Positions 1-12,536 of a stretch of 64,000 bases of DNA are shown in pieces; positions within the stretch are counted from its first letter, which is position 1; every line of letters begins with the position of its first letter. The notes below the pieces were generated by a model. It was not told the DNA's origin and ran no database searches. It worked only from the letters and a program-made list of their open reading frames with translations. The DNA is from Persicaria tinctoria (lineage: Eukaryota > Streptophyta > Magnoliopsida > Caryophyllales > Polygonaceae). Where the stretch lies: NCBI GenBank assembly GCA_037127255.1, contig JBANSL010000006.1, positions 84,747,350 through 84,811,349 of the forward strand. The letters are read 5' to 3'. The translations under genes and the position numbers were made by a program.

Positions 1-1650
1 GGCTCCGCATTGGGCCTCCGATCGAATCTGCATTCTCGGAGATGATATTTTATATTAAGACCTAGAGACGCTGGAGCTTGGCTCCATGTCGGGCGACCGA
101 TTGTATCTGCAGTCTCGGAGATGATATTTTATATTAAGTCCTAGAGACGCTGGAGCTTGGCTCCGCGTCGGGCCTCCGATCGAATCTGCATTCTCGGAGA
201 TGATATTTTATATTAATTCCTAGGATGCTGGAGCTTGGCTCCGCGTCGGACCTCCGATCGAATCTGCATTCTTGGAGATGATAATTTATATTAAGTCCCA
301 GAGACGCTGGAGCTTGGCTCCGCATCGGGCCTCCGACCGAATTTGCATTCTCGGAGATGATATTTTATATTAAGTCCTAGGACGCTTGAGCTTGGCTCCG
401 CGTCGGGACTCCGATCGAATCTGCATTCTCGGAGGTGATATTTTATATTAAGTCCCAGTGACGCTGGAGCTTGGCTCCGCGTCGGACCTCGGATCGAATC
501 TGCATTCTCTGAGATGATATTTTATATTAAGTCCTAGGACGCTAGAGCTTGTCTCCGCGTCGGGCCTCCGATCGAATCAGCATTCTCGGAGATGATATTT
601 TATATTAAGTCCTAGGACACTGGAGCTTGGCTCTGGGTCGGGCCTCCGATCGAATCTGCATTCTCGGAGATGATATTTTATATTAAGACCTAGAGACGCT
701 GGAGCTTGGCTCCACGTCGGGCCACCGATTGAATCTGCAGTCTCGGAGATGATATTTTATATTAAGTCCTAGAGACGCTGGAGCTCGGCTCCGCGTCGGG
801 CCTCCGATCGAATCTGCATTCTCGGAGATGATAATTTATATTAAGTCCCAAAGACGCAGGAGCTCGGCTCCGCCTCGGGCCTTCGATCGAATCTGCATTC
901 TCGGAGATGATATTTTATATTAAGTCCCAGAGACGTTGGAGCTTGGCTCCGCATCGGGCCTCCGATCGAATCTGAATTCTCGGAGATGATATTTTATATT
1001 AAGTCCCAGAGACACTGGAACTTGGCTCCGCGTCGGGCCTCCGATCAAATCTGCATTCTCGGAGATGATATTTTATATTAAATCCCAGAGATGCTGGATC
1101 TTGGCTCCGCGTCGGGCCTCCGATCGAATCTGTATTCTCGGAGATAATAATTTATATTAAGTCCTAGAACGCTAGAGCTTGGCTCCGCATCGGGCCTCCG
1201 ATCGAATCTGCATTCTCGGAGATAATATTTTATAATAAGTCCTAGGACGCTGGAGCTTGGCTCCACATCGGCCTCCGATCGAATCTGCATTCTCGGAGAT
1301 GATATTTTACATTAAGTCCTAGGACGCTAGAGCTTGGCTCCGCGTCGGGCCTCCGATCGAATCAGCATTCTCGGAGATGATATTTTATATTAAGTCCTAG
1401 GACACTGGAGCTCGGCTCCGCATTGGGCCTCCGATCGAATCTGCATTCTCGGAGATGATATTTTATATTAAGTCCTAGGATGCTGGAGCTTGGCTCCGCG
1501 TCGGACCTCCGATCGAATCTGCATTCTTGGAGATGATAATTTATATTAAGTCCCAGAGACGCTGGAGCTTGGCTCCGCATCGGGCCTCCGACCGAATTTG
1601 CATTCTCGGAGATGATATTTTATATTAAGTCCTAGGACACTGGAGCTTGG
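1..1650. repeat. Mosaic lead-in array related to the 1,648-bp HOR
   Basis: Bases 1-578 match 2,433-3,010 at an offset of 2,432 bp (31 monomers). Bases about 995-1,420 match 2,014-2,439 at an offset of 1,019 bp (13 monomers). Bases about 1,421-1,630 repeat the monomer series also seen at 190-400. The stretch is therefore a rearranged relative of the repeat that follows. It has an EcoRI-variant monomer at 974. No gene is visible. Confidence 0.8.
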
Positions 1651-4600
1651 CTCTGGGTCGGGCCTCCGATCGAATCTGCATTCTCGGAGATGATATTTTA
1701 TATTAAGACCTAGAGACGCTGGAGCTTGGCTCCGCGTTGGGCCTCCGATCGAATCTGCATTCTCGGAGATGATATTTTATATTAAGACCTAGAGACGCTG
1801 GAGCTTGGCTCCACGTCGGGCCTCCGATTGAATCTGCATTCTCGGAGATGATATTTTATATTAAGTCCCAGAGACGCTGGAGCTCGGCTCCGCGTCGGGC
1901 CTCCGATCGAATCTGCATTCTCGGAGATGATATTTTATATTAAGTCCTAGGATGCTGGAGCTTGGCTCCGCGTCGGGCCTCCGATCGAATCTGCAGTCTC
2001 GGAGATGATATTTTATATTAAGTCCCAGAGACACTGGAACTTGGCTCCGCGTCGGGCCTCCGATCAAATCTGCATTCTCGGAGATGATATTTTATATTAA
2101 ATCCCAGAGATGCTGGATCTTGGCTCCGCGTCGGGCCTCCGATCGAATCTGTATTCTCGGAGATAATAATTTATATTAAGTCCTAGAACGCTAGAGCTTG
2201 GCTCCGCATCGGGCCTCCGATCGAATCTGCATTCTCGGAGATAATATTTTATAATAAGTCCTAGGACGCTGGAGCTTGGCTCCACATCGGCCTCCGATCG
2301 AATCTGCATTCTCGGAGATGATATTTTACATTAAGTCCTAGGACGCTAGAGCTTGGCTCCGCGTCGGGCCTCCGATCGAATCAGCATTCTCGGAGATGAT
2401 ATTTTATATTAAGTCCTAGGACACTGGAGCTTGGCTCCTGGTCGGGCCTCCGATCGAATCTGCATTCTCGGAGATGATATTTTATATTAAGACCTAGAGA
2501 CGATGGAGCTTGGCTCCACGTCGGGCCACCGATTGAATCTGCAGTCTCGGAGATGATATTTTATATTAAGTCCTAGAGACGCTGGAGCTTGGCTCCGCGT
2601 CGGGCCTCCGATCGAATCTGCATTCTCGGAGATGATATTTTATATTAAGTCCTAGGATGCTGGAGCTTGGCTCCGCGTCGGACCTCCGATCGAATCTGCA
2701 TTCTTGGAGATGATAATTTATATTAAGTCCCAGAGACGCTGGAGCTTGGCTCCGCATCGGGCCTCCGACCGAATTTGCATTCTCGGAGATGATATTTTAT
2801 ATTAAGTCCTAGGACGCTTGAGCTTGGCTCTGCGTCGGGACTCCGATCGAATCTGCATTCTCGGAGGTGATATTTTATATTAAGTCCCAGTGACGCTGGA
2901 GCTTGGCTCCGCGTCGGACCTCGGATCGAATCTGCATTCTCTGAGATGATATTTTATATTAAGTCCTAGGATGCTAGAGCTTGTCTCCGCGTCGGGCCTC
3001 CGATCGAATCTGCATTCTCGGAGATGATATTTTATATTAAGTCCTAGGATGCTGGAGCTTGGCTCCGCGTCGGTCCTCCGATCGAATCTGCATTCTCGGA
3101 GATGATATTTTATATTAAGTCGCAGACACGCTGGAGCTTGGCTCCGCGTTGGGCCTCCGATCGAATCTGCATTCTCGGAGATGATATTTTATATTAAGAC
3201 CTAGAGACGCTGGAGCTTGGCTCCACGTCGGGCCTCCGATTGAATCTGCATTCTCGGAGATGATATTTTATATTAAGTCCTAGGACACTGGAGCTTGGCT
3301 CTGGGTCGGGCCTCCGATCGAATCTGCATTCTCGGAGATGATATTTTATATTAAGACCTAGAGACGCTGGAGCTTGGCTCCGCGTTGGGCCTCCGATCGA
3401 ATCTGCATTCTCGGAGATGATATTTTATATTAAGACCTAGAGACGCTGGAGCTTGGCTCCACGTCGGGCCTCCGATTGAATCTGCATTCTCGGAGATGAT
3501 ATTTTATATTAAGTCCCAGAGACGCTGGAGCTCGGCTCCGCGTCGGGCCTCCGATCGAATCTGCATTCTCGGAGATGATATTTTATATTAAGTCCTAGGA
3601 TGCTGGAGCTTGGCTCCGCGTCGGGCCTCCGATCGAATCTGCAGTCTCGGAGATGATATTTTATATTAAGTCCCAGAGACACTGGAACTTGGCTCCGCGT
3701 CGGGCCTCCGATCAAATCTGCATTCTCGGAGATGATATTTTATATTAAATCCCAGAGATGCTGGATCTTGGCTCCGCGTCGGGCCTCCGATCGAATCTGT
3801 ATTCTCGGAGATAATAATTTATATTAAGTCCTAGAACGCTAGAGCTTGGCTCCGCATCGGGCCTCCGATCGAATCTGCATTCTCGGAGATAATATTTTAT
3901 AATAAGTCCTAGGACGCTGGAGCTTGGCTCCACATCGGCCTCCGATCGAATCTGCATTCTCGGAGATGATATTTTACATTAAGTCCTAGGACGCTAGAGC
4001 TTGGCTCCGCGTCGGGCCTCCGATCGAATCAGCATTCTCGGAGATGATATTTTATATTAAGTCCTAGGACACTGGAGCTTGGCTCCTGGTCGGGCCTCCG
4101 ATCGAATCTGCATTCTCGGAGATGATATTTTATATTAAGACCTAGAGACGATGGAGCTTGGCTCCACGTCGGGCCACCGATTGAATCTGCAGTCTCGGAG
4201 ATGATATTTTATATTAAGTCCTAGAGACGCTGGAGCTTGGCTCCGCGTCGGGCCTCCGATCGAATCTGCATTCTCGGAGATGATATTTTATATTAAGTCC
4301 TAGGATGCTGGAGCTTGGCTCCGCGTCGGACCTCCGATCGAATCTGCATTCTTGGAGATGATAATTTATATTAAGTCCCAGAGACGCTGGAGCTTGGCTC
4401 CGCATCGGGCCTCCGACCGAATTTGCATTCTCGGAGATGATATTTTATATTAAGTCCTAGGACGCTTGAGCTTGGCTCTGCGTCGGGACTCCGATCGAAT
4501 CTGCATTCTCGGAGGTGATATTTTATATTAAGTCCCAGTGACGCTGGAGCTTGGCTCCGCGTCGGACCTCGGATCGAATCTGCATTCTCTGAGATGATAT

Positions 4601-4946
4601 TTTATATTAAGTCCTAGGATGCTAGAGCTTGTCTCCGCGTCGGGCCTCCGATCGAATCTGCATTCTCGGAGATGATATTTTATATTAAGTCCTAGGATGC
4701 TGGAGCTTGGCTCCGCGTCGGTCCTCCGATCGAATCTGCATTCTCGGAGATGATATTTTATATTAAGTCGCAGACACGCTGGAGCTTGGCTCCGCGTTGG
4801 GCCTCCGATCGAATCTGCATTCTCGGAGATGATATTTTATATTAAGACCTAGAGACGCTGGAGCTTCGCTCCACGTCGGGCCTCCGATTGAATCTGCATT
4901 CTCGGAGATGATATTTTATATTAAGTCCCAGAGACGCTGGAGCTTG
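1651..4946. repeat. HOR of 1,648 bp (21 monomers), two copies
   Basis: Copy 1 is 1,651-3,298 and copy 2 is 3,299-4,946. CTCTGGGTCGGG occurs at 1,651 and 3,299, GACGATGG near 2,500 and 4,148, and CGCAGACACG at 3,121 and 4,769, all 1,648 bp apart. Differences between copies are rare by eye until about 4,926, where copy 2 runs into the next repeat family. The near identity suggests a recent tandem duplication. Confidence 0.88.
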
Positions 4947-7357
4947 GCTCCGCGTCGGGCCTCCGATCGAATCTGCATTCTCGGAGATGATATTTTATAT
5001 TATGTCCTAGGATGCTGGAGCTTGGCTCCGCGTCGGACCTCCGATCGAATCTGCATTCTCGGAGATGATAATTTATATTAAGTCCCAAAGACACTGGAGC
5101 TCGGCTCCGCCTCGGGCCTTCGATCGAATCTGCATTCTCGGAGATGATATTTGATATTAAGTCCCAGAGACGCTGGAGCTTGGCTCCGTATCGGGCCTCC
5201 GATCGAATCTGAATTCTCGGAGATGATATTTCATATTAAGTCCCAGAGACGCTGGAGCTTGGCTCCGCGTCGGGCCTCCGATCAAATCTGCATTCTCGGA
5301 GATGATATTTTATAGTAAATCCAGAGATGCTGGATCTTGGCTCCGCGTCGGGCCTCCGATCGAATCTGTATTCTTGGAGATGACAATTTATATTAAGTCC
5401 TAGAACGCTAGAGCTTGGCTCCGCATCGGGCCTCCGATCGAATCTGCATTCTCGGAGATAATATTTTATATTAAGTCCTAGGACGCTGGAGCTTGGCTCC
5501 ACATCGGCCTCCGATCGAATCTGCATTCTCGGAGATGATATTTTACATTAAGTCCTAGGACGCTAGAGCTTGGCTCCGCGTCGGGCCTCCGATCGAATCT
5601 GCATTCTCGGAGATGATATTTTATATTAAGTCGCAGACACGCTGGAGCTTGGCTCCGCGTTGGGCCTCCGATCGAATCTGCATTCTCGGAGATGATATTT
5701 TATATTAAGACCTAGAGACGCTGGAGCTTGGCTCCACGTCGGGCCTCCGATTGAATCTGCATTCTCGGAGATGATATTTTATATTAAGTCCCAGAGACGC
5801 TGGAGCTTGGCTCCGCGTCGGGCCTCCGATCGAATCTGCATTCTCGGAGATGATATTTTATATTATGTCCTAGGATGCTGGAGCTTGGCTCCGCGTCGGA
5901 CCTCCGATCGAATCTGCATTCTCGGAGATGATAATTTATATTAAGTCCCAAAGACGCTGGAGCTCGACTCCGCCTCGGGACTTCGATCGAATCTGCATTC
6001 TCGGAGATGATATTTGATATTAAGTCCCAGAGACGCTGGAGCTTGGCTCCGCATCGGGCCTCCGATCGAATCTGAATTCTCGGAGATGATATTTCATATT
6101 AAGTCCCAGAGACGCTGGAGCTTGGCTCCGCGTCGGGCCTCCGATCAAATCTGCATTCTCGGAGATGATATTTTATAGTAAATCCAGAGATGCTGGATCT
6201 TGGCTCCGCGTCGGGCCTCCGATCGAATCTGTATTCTTGGAGATGACAATTTATATTAAGTCCTAGAACGCTAGAGCTTGGCTCCGCATCGGGCCTCCGA
6301 TCGAATCTGCATTCTCGGAGATAATATTTTATATTAAGTCCTAGGACGCTGGAGCTTGGCTCCACATCGGCCTCCGATCGAATCTGCATTCTCGGAGATG
6401 ATATTTTACATTAAGTCCTAGGACGCTAGAGCTTGGCTCCGCGTCGGGCCTCCGATCGAATCTGCATTCTCGGAGATGATATTTTATATTAAGTCGCAGA
6501 CACGCTGGAGCTTGGCTCCGCGTTGGGCCTCCGATCGAATCTGCATTCTCGGAGATGATATTTTATATTAAGACCTAGAGACGCTGGAGCTTGGCTCCAC
6601 GTCGGGCCTCCGATTGAATCTGCATTCTCGGAGATGATATTTTATATTAAGTCCCAGAGACGCTGGAGCTTGGCTCCGCGTCGGGCCTCCGATCGAATCT
6701 GCATTCTCGGAGATGATATTTTATATTATGTCCTAGGATGCTGGAGCTTGGCTCCGCGTCGGACCTCCGATCGAATCTGCATTCTCGGAGATGATAATTT
6801 ATATTAAGTCCCAAAGACGCTGGAGCTCGGCTCCGCCTCGGGCCTTCGATCGAATCTGCATTCTCGGAGATGATATTTGATATTAAGTCCCAGAGACGCT
6901 GGAGCTTGGCTCCGCATCGGGCCTCCGATCGAATCTGAATTCTCGGAGATGATATTTCATATTAAGTCCCAGAGACGCTGGAGCTTGGCTCCGCGTCGGG
7001 CCTCCGATCAAATCTGCATTCTCGGAGATGATATTTTATAGTAAATCCAGAGATGCTGGATCTTGGCTCGGCGTCGGGCCTCCGATCGAATCTGTATTCT
7101 TGGAGATGATAATTTATATTAAGTCCTAGAACGCTAGAGCTTGGCTCCGCATCGGGCCTCCGATCGAATCTGCATTCTCGGAGATAATATTTTATATTAA
7201 GTCCTAGGACGCTGGAGCTTGGCTCCACATCGGCCTCCGATCGAATCTGCATTCTCGGAGATGATATTTTACATTAAGTCCTAGGACGCTAGAGCTTGGC
7301 TCCGCGTCGGGCCTCCGATCGAATCAACATTCTCGGAGATGATATTTTATATTAAGT
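4769..7357. repeat. HOR of 863 bp (11 monomers), three copies
   Basis: The marker CGCAGACACG occurs at 4,769, 5,632 and 6,495. EcoRI-variant monomers (CTGAATTC) lie at 5,211, 6,074 and 6,937. All intervals are 863 bp. A fourth EcoRI variant at 7,800 keeps the spacing, although the surrounding monomers there have diverged (GAATCAACATTC appears near 7,320). Each copy includes a monomer with TTTATAGTAAATCC that has lost one base. This unit appears to be the building block of the 2,590-bp repeat that overlaps its third copy. Confidence 0.88.
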
Positions 7358-10300
7358 CCTAGGACACTGCAGCTTGGCTCCGGGTCGGGCCTCCGATCGA
7401 ATCTGCATTCTCGGAGATGATATTTTATATTAAGACCTAGAGACGCTGGAGCTTGGCTCCACGTCGGGCCACCGATTGAATCTGCAGTCTCGGAGATGAT
7501 ATTTTATATTAAGTCCTAGAGACGCTGGAGCTTGGCTCCGCGTCGGGCCTCCGATCGAATCTGCATTCTCGGAGATGATATTTTATATTAAGTCCTAGAG
7601 ACGCTGGAGCTTGGCTCCGCGTCGGGCCTCCGATCGAATCTGCATTCTCGGAGATGATATTTTATATTAAGTCCCAAAGACGCTAGAGCTCGGCTCCGCC
7701 TCGGGCCTTCGATCGAATCTGCATTCTCGGAGATGATATTTTATATTAAGTCCCAGAGACGCTGGAGCTTGGCTCCGCATCGGGCCTCCGATCGAATCTG
7801 AATTCTCGGAGATGATATTTTATATTAAGTCCCAGAGACGCTTGAGCTTGGCTCCGCATCGGGCCTCCGATCAAATCTGCATTCTCGGAGATGATATTTT
7901 ATATTAAATCCCAGAGATGCTGGATCTTGGCTCCGCGTCGGGCCTCCGATCGAATCTGTATTCTCGGAGATGATAATTTATATTAAGTCCTAGAACGCTA
8001 GAGCTTGGCTCCGCATCGGGCCTCCGATCGAATCTGCATTCTCGGAGATAATATTTTATATTAAGTCTTAGGACGCTGGAGCTTGGCTCCACATCGGCCT
8101 CCGATCGAATCTGCATTCTCGGAGATGATATTTTACATTAAGTCCTAGGACGCTAGAGCTTGGCTCCGCGTCGGGCCTCCGATCGAATCAGCATTCTCGG
8201 AGATGATATTTTATATTAAGTCCTAGGGCACTGGAGCTTGGCTCCAGGTCCGGCCTCCGATCGAATCTGCATTCTCGGAGATGATATTTTATATTAAGAC
8301 CTAGAGACGCTGGAGCTTGGCTCCACGTCGGGCCACCGATTGAATCTGCAGTCTCGGAGATGATATTTTATATTAAGTCCTAGAGACGCTGGAGCTTGGC
8401 TCCGCGTCGGGCCTCCGATCGAATCTGCATTCTCGGAGATGATATTTTATATTAAGTCCTAGGATGCTGGAGATTGGCTCCGCGTCGGACCTCCGATCGA
8501 ATCTGCATTCTTTGAGATGATAATTTATATTAAGTCCCAGAGACGCTGGAGCTTGGCTCCGCATCGGGCCTCCGACCGAATTTGCATTCTCGGAGATGAT
8601 ATTTTATATTAAGTCCTAGGACGCTTGAGCTTGGCTACGCGTCGGGACTCCGATCGAATCTGTATTCTCGGAGGTGATATTTTATATTAAGTCCCAGTGA
8701 CGCTGGAGCTTGGCTCCGCGTCGGACCTCGGATCGAATCTGCATTCTCTGAGATGATATTTTATATTAAGTCCTAGGACGCTAGAGCTTGTCTCCGCGTC
8801 GGGCCTCCGATCGAATCTGCATTCTCGGAGATGATATTTTATATTAAGTCCTAGGATGCTGGAGCTTGGCTCCGCGTCGGTCCTCTGATCGAATCTGCAT
8901 TCTCGGAGATGATATTTTATATTAAGTCGCAGACACGCTGGAGCTTGGCTCGGCGTCGGGCCTCCGATCGAATCTGTATTCTTGGAGATGATAATTTATA
9001 TTAAGTCCTAGAACGCTAGAGCTTGGCTCCGCATCGGGCCTCCGATCGAATCTGCATTCTCGGAGATGATATTTTATATTAAGTCGCAGACACGCTGGAG
9101 CTTGGCTCCGCGTTGGGCCTCCGATCGAATCTGCATTCTCGGAGATGATATTTTATATTAAGACCTAGAGACGCTGGAGCTTGGCTCCACGTCGGGCCTC
9201 CGATTGAATCTGCATTCTCGGAGATGATATTTTATATTAAGTCCCAGAGACGCTGGAGCTTGGCTCCGCGTCGGGCCTCCGATCGAATCTGCATTCTCGG
9301 AGATGATATTTTATATTATGTCCTAGGATGCTGGAGCTTGGCTCCGCGTCGGACCTCCGATCGAATCTGCATTCTCGGAGATGATAATTTATATTAAGTC
9401 CCAAAGACGCTGGAGCTCGGCTCCGCCTCGGGCCTTCGATCGAATCTGCATTCTCGGAGATGATATTTGATATTAAGTCCGAGAGACGCTGGAGCTTGGC
9501 TCCGCATCGGGCCTCCGATCGAATCTGAATTCTCGGAGATGATATTTCATATTAAGTCCCAGAGACGCTGGAGCTTGGCTCCGCGTCGGGCCTCCGATCA
9601 AATCTGCATTCTCGGAGATGATATTTTATAGTAAATCCAGAGATGCTGGATCTTGGCTCGGCGTCGGGCCTCCGATCGAATCTGTATTCTTGGAGATGAT
9701 AATTTATATTAAGTCCTAGAACGCTAGAGCTTGGCTCCGCATCGGGCCTCCGATCGAATCTGCATTCTCGGAGATAATATTTTATATTAAGTCCTAGGAC
9801 GCTGGAGCTTGGCTCCACATCGGCCTCCGATCGAATCTGCATTCTCGGAGATGATATTTTACATTAAGTCCTAGGACGCTAGAGCTTGGCTCCGCGTCGG
9901 GCCTCCGATCGAATCAACATTCTCGGAGATGATATTTTATATTAAGTCCTAGGACACTGGAGCTTGGCTCCGGGTCGGGCCTCCGATCGAATCTGCATTC
10001 TCGGAGATGATATTTTATATTAAGACCTAGAGACGCTGGAGCTTGGCTCCACGTCGGGCCACCGATTGAATCTGCAGTCTCGGAGATGATATTTTATATT
10101 AAGTCCTAGAGACGCTGGAGCTTGGCTCCGCGTCGGGCCTCCGATCGAATCTGCATTCTCGGAGATGATATTTTATATTAAGTCCTAGAGACGCTGGAGC
10201 TTGGCTCCGCGTCGGGCCTCCGATCGAATCTGCATTCTCGGAGATGATATTTTATATTAAGTCCCAAAGACGCTGGAGCTCGGCTCCGCCTCGGGCCTTC

Positions 10301-11650
10301 GATCGAATCTGCATTCTCGGAGATGATATTTTATATTAAGTCCCAGAGACGCTGGAGCTTGGCTCCGCATCGGGCCTCCGATCGAATCTGAATTCTCGGA
10401 GATGATATTTTATATTAAGTCCCAGAGACGCTTGAGCTTGGCTCCGCGTCGGGCCTCCGATCAAATCTGCATTCTCGGAGATGATATTTTATATTAAATC
10501 CCAGAGATGCTGGATCTTGGCTCCGCGTCGGGCCTCGGATCGAATCTGTATTCTCGGAGATGATAATTTATATTAAGTCCTAGAACGCTAGAGCTTGGCT
10601 CCGCATCGGGCCTCCGATCGAATCTGCATTCTCGGAGATAATATTTTATATTAAGTCTTAGGACGCTGGAGCTTTGCTCCACATCGGCCTCCGATCGAAT
10701 CTGCATTCTCGGAGATGATATTTTACATTAAGTCCTAGGACGCTAGAGCTTGGCTCCGCGTCGGGCCTCCGATCGAATCAGCATTCTCGGAGATGATATT
10801 TTATATTAAGTCCTAGGGCACTAGAGCTTGGCTCTAGGTCCGGCCTCCGATCGAATCTGCATTCTCGGAGATGATATTTTATATTAAGACCTAGAGACGC
10901 TGGAGCTTGGCTCCACGTCGGGCCACCGATTGAATCTGCAGTCTCGGAGATGATATTTTATATTAAGTCCTAGAGACGCTGGAGCTTGGCTCCGCGTCGG
11001 GCCTCCGATCGAATCTGCATTCTCGGAGATGATATTTTATATTAAGTCCTAGGATGCTGGAGATTGGCTCCGCGTCGGACCTCCGATCGAATCTGCATTC
11101 TTTGAGATGATAATTTATATTAAGTCCCAGAGACGCTGGAGCTTGGCTCCGCATCGGGCCTCCGACCGAATTTGCATTCTCGGAGATGATATTTTATATT
11201 AAGTCCTAGGACGCTTGAGCTTGGCTACGCGTCGGGACTCCGATCGAATCTGTATTCTCGGAGGTGATATTTTATATTAAGTCCCAGTGACGCTGGAGCT
11301 TGGCTCCGCGTCGGACCTCGGATCGAATCTGCATTCTCTGAGATGATATTTTATATTAAGTCCTAGGACGCTAGAGCTTGTCTCCGCGTCGGGCCTCCGA
11401 TCGAATCTGCATTCTCGGAGATGATATTTTATATTAAGTCCTAGGATGCTGGAGCTTGGCTCCGCGTCGGTCCTCTGATCGAATCTGCATTCTCGGAGAT
11501 GATATTTTATATTAAGTCGCAGACACGCTGGAGCTTGGCTCGGCGTCGGGCCTCCGATCGAATCTGTATTCTTGGAGATGATAATTTATATTAAGTCCTA
11601 GAACGCTAGAGCTTGGCTCCGCATCGGGCCTCCGATCGAATCTGCATTCT
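6471..11650. repeat. HOR of 2,590 bp (33 monomers), two copies
   Basis: The copies are 6,471-9,060 and 9,061-11,650. Markers 2,590 bp apart are CGCAGACACG (6,495; 9,085), EcoRI variants (6,937 and 9,527; 7,800 and 10,390), the MluI variant GGCTACGCGT (site at 8,637 and 11,227) and CTCGGCGTCGGG (about 8,950 and 11,540). The length is almost exactly three 863-bp units, and EcoRI markers inside are 863 or 1,727 bp apart, so this is a second level built from 11-monomer blocks. Matching ends near 9,069 and 11,659. Confidence 0.87.
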
Positions 11651-12536
11651 CGGAGATAATATTTTATATTAAGTCCTAGGACGCTGGAGCTTGGCTCCAC
11701 ATCGGCCTCCGATCGAATCTGCATTCTCGGAGATGATATTTTACATTAAGTCCTAGGACGCTAGAGCTTGGCTCCGCGTCGGGCCTCCGATCGAATCAAC
11801 ATTCTCGGAGATGATATTTTATATTAAGTCCTAGGACACTGGAGCTTGGCTCCGGGTCGGGCCTCCGATCGAATCTGCATTCTCGGAGATGATATTTTAT
11901 ATTAAGACCTAGAGACGCTGGAGCTTGGCTCCACGTCGGGCCACCGATTGAATCTGCAGTCTCGGAGATGATATTTTATATTAAGTCCTAGAGACGCTGG
12001 AGCTTGGCTCCGCGTCGGGCCTCCGATCGAATCTGCATTCTCGGAGATGATATTTTATATTAAGTCCTAGAGACGCTGGAGCTTGGCTCCGCGTCGGGCC
12101 TCCGATCGAATCTGCATTCTCGGAGATGATATTTTATATTAAGTCCCAAAGACACTGGAGCTCGGCTCCGCCTCGGGCCTTCGATCGAATCTGCATTCTC
12201 GGAGATGATATTTTATATTAAGTCCCAGAGACGCTGGAGCTTGGCTCCGCATCGGGCCTCCGATCGAATCTGAATTCTCGGAGATGATATTTTATATTAA
12301 GTCCCAGAGACGCTTGAGCTTGGCTCCGCGTCGGGCCTCCGATCAAATCTGCATTCTCGGAGATGATATTTTATATTAAATCCCAGAGATGCTGGATCTT
12401 GGCTCCGCGTCGGGCCTCCGATCGAATCTGTATTCTCGGAGATGATAATTTATATTAAGTCCTAGAACGCTAGAGCTTGGCTCCGCATCGGGCCTCCGAT
12501 CGAATCTGCATTCTCGGAGATAATATTTTATATTAA
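11651..12536. repeat. Shortened third HOR copy, offset 1,882 bp
   Basis: From about 11,651 to 13,424 the sequence matches 9,769-11,542 at an offset of 1,882 bp (24 monomers) instead of 2,590 bp. The EcoRI variants at 10,390 and 12,272 and the MluI variants at 11,227 and 13,109 show this spacing. The 708-bp difference is nine monomers, so this looks like the 2,590-bp unit after loss of nine monomers. The later part of the match overlaps the first 1,098-bp copy. Confidence 0.82.
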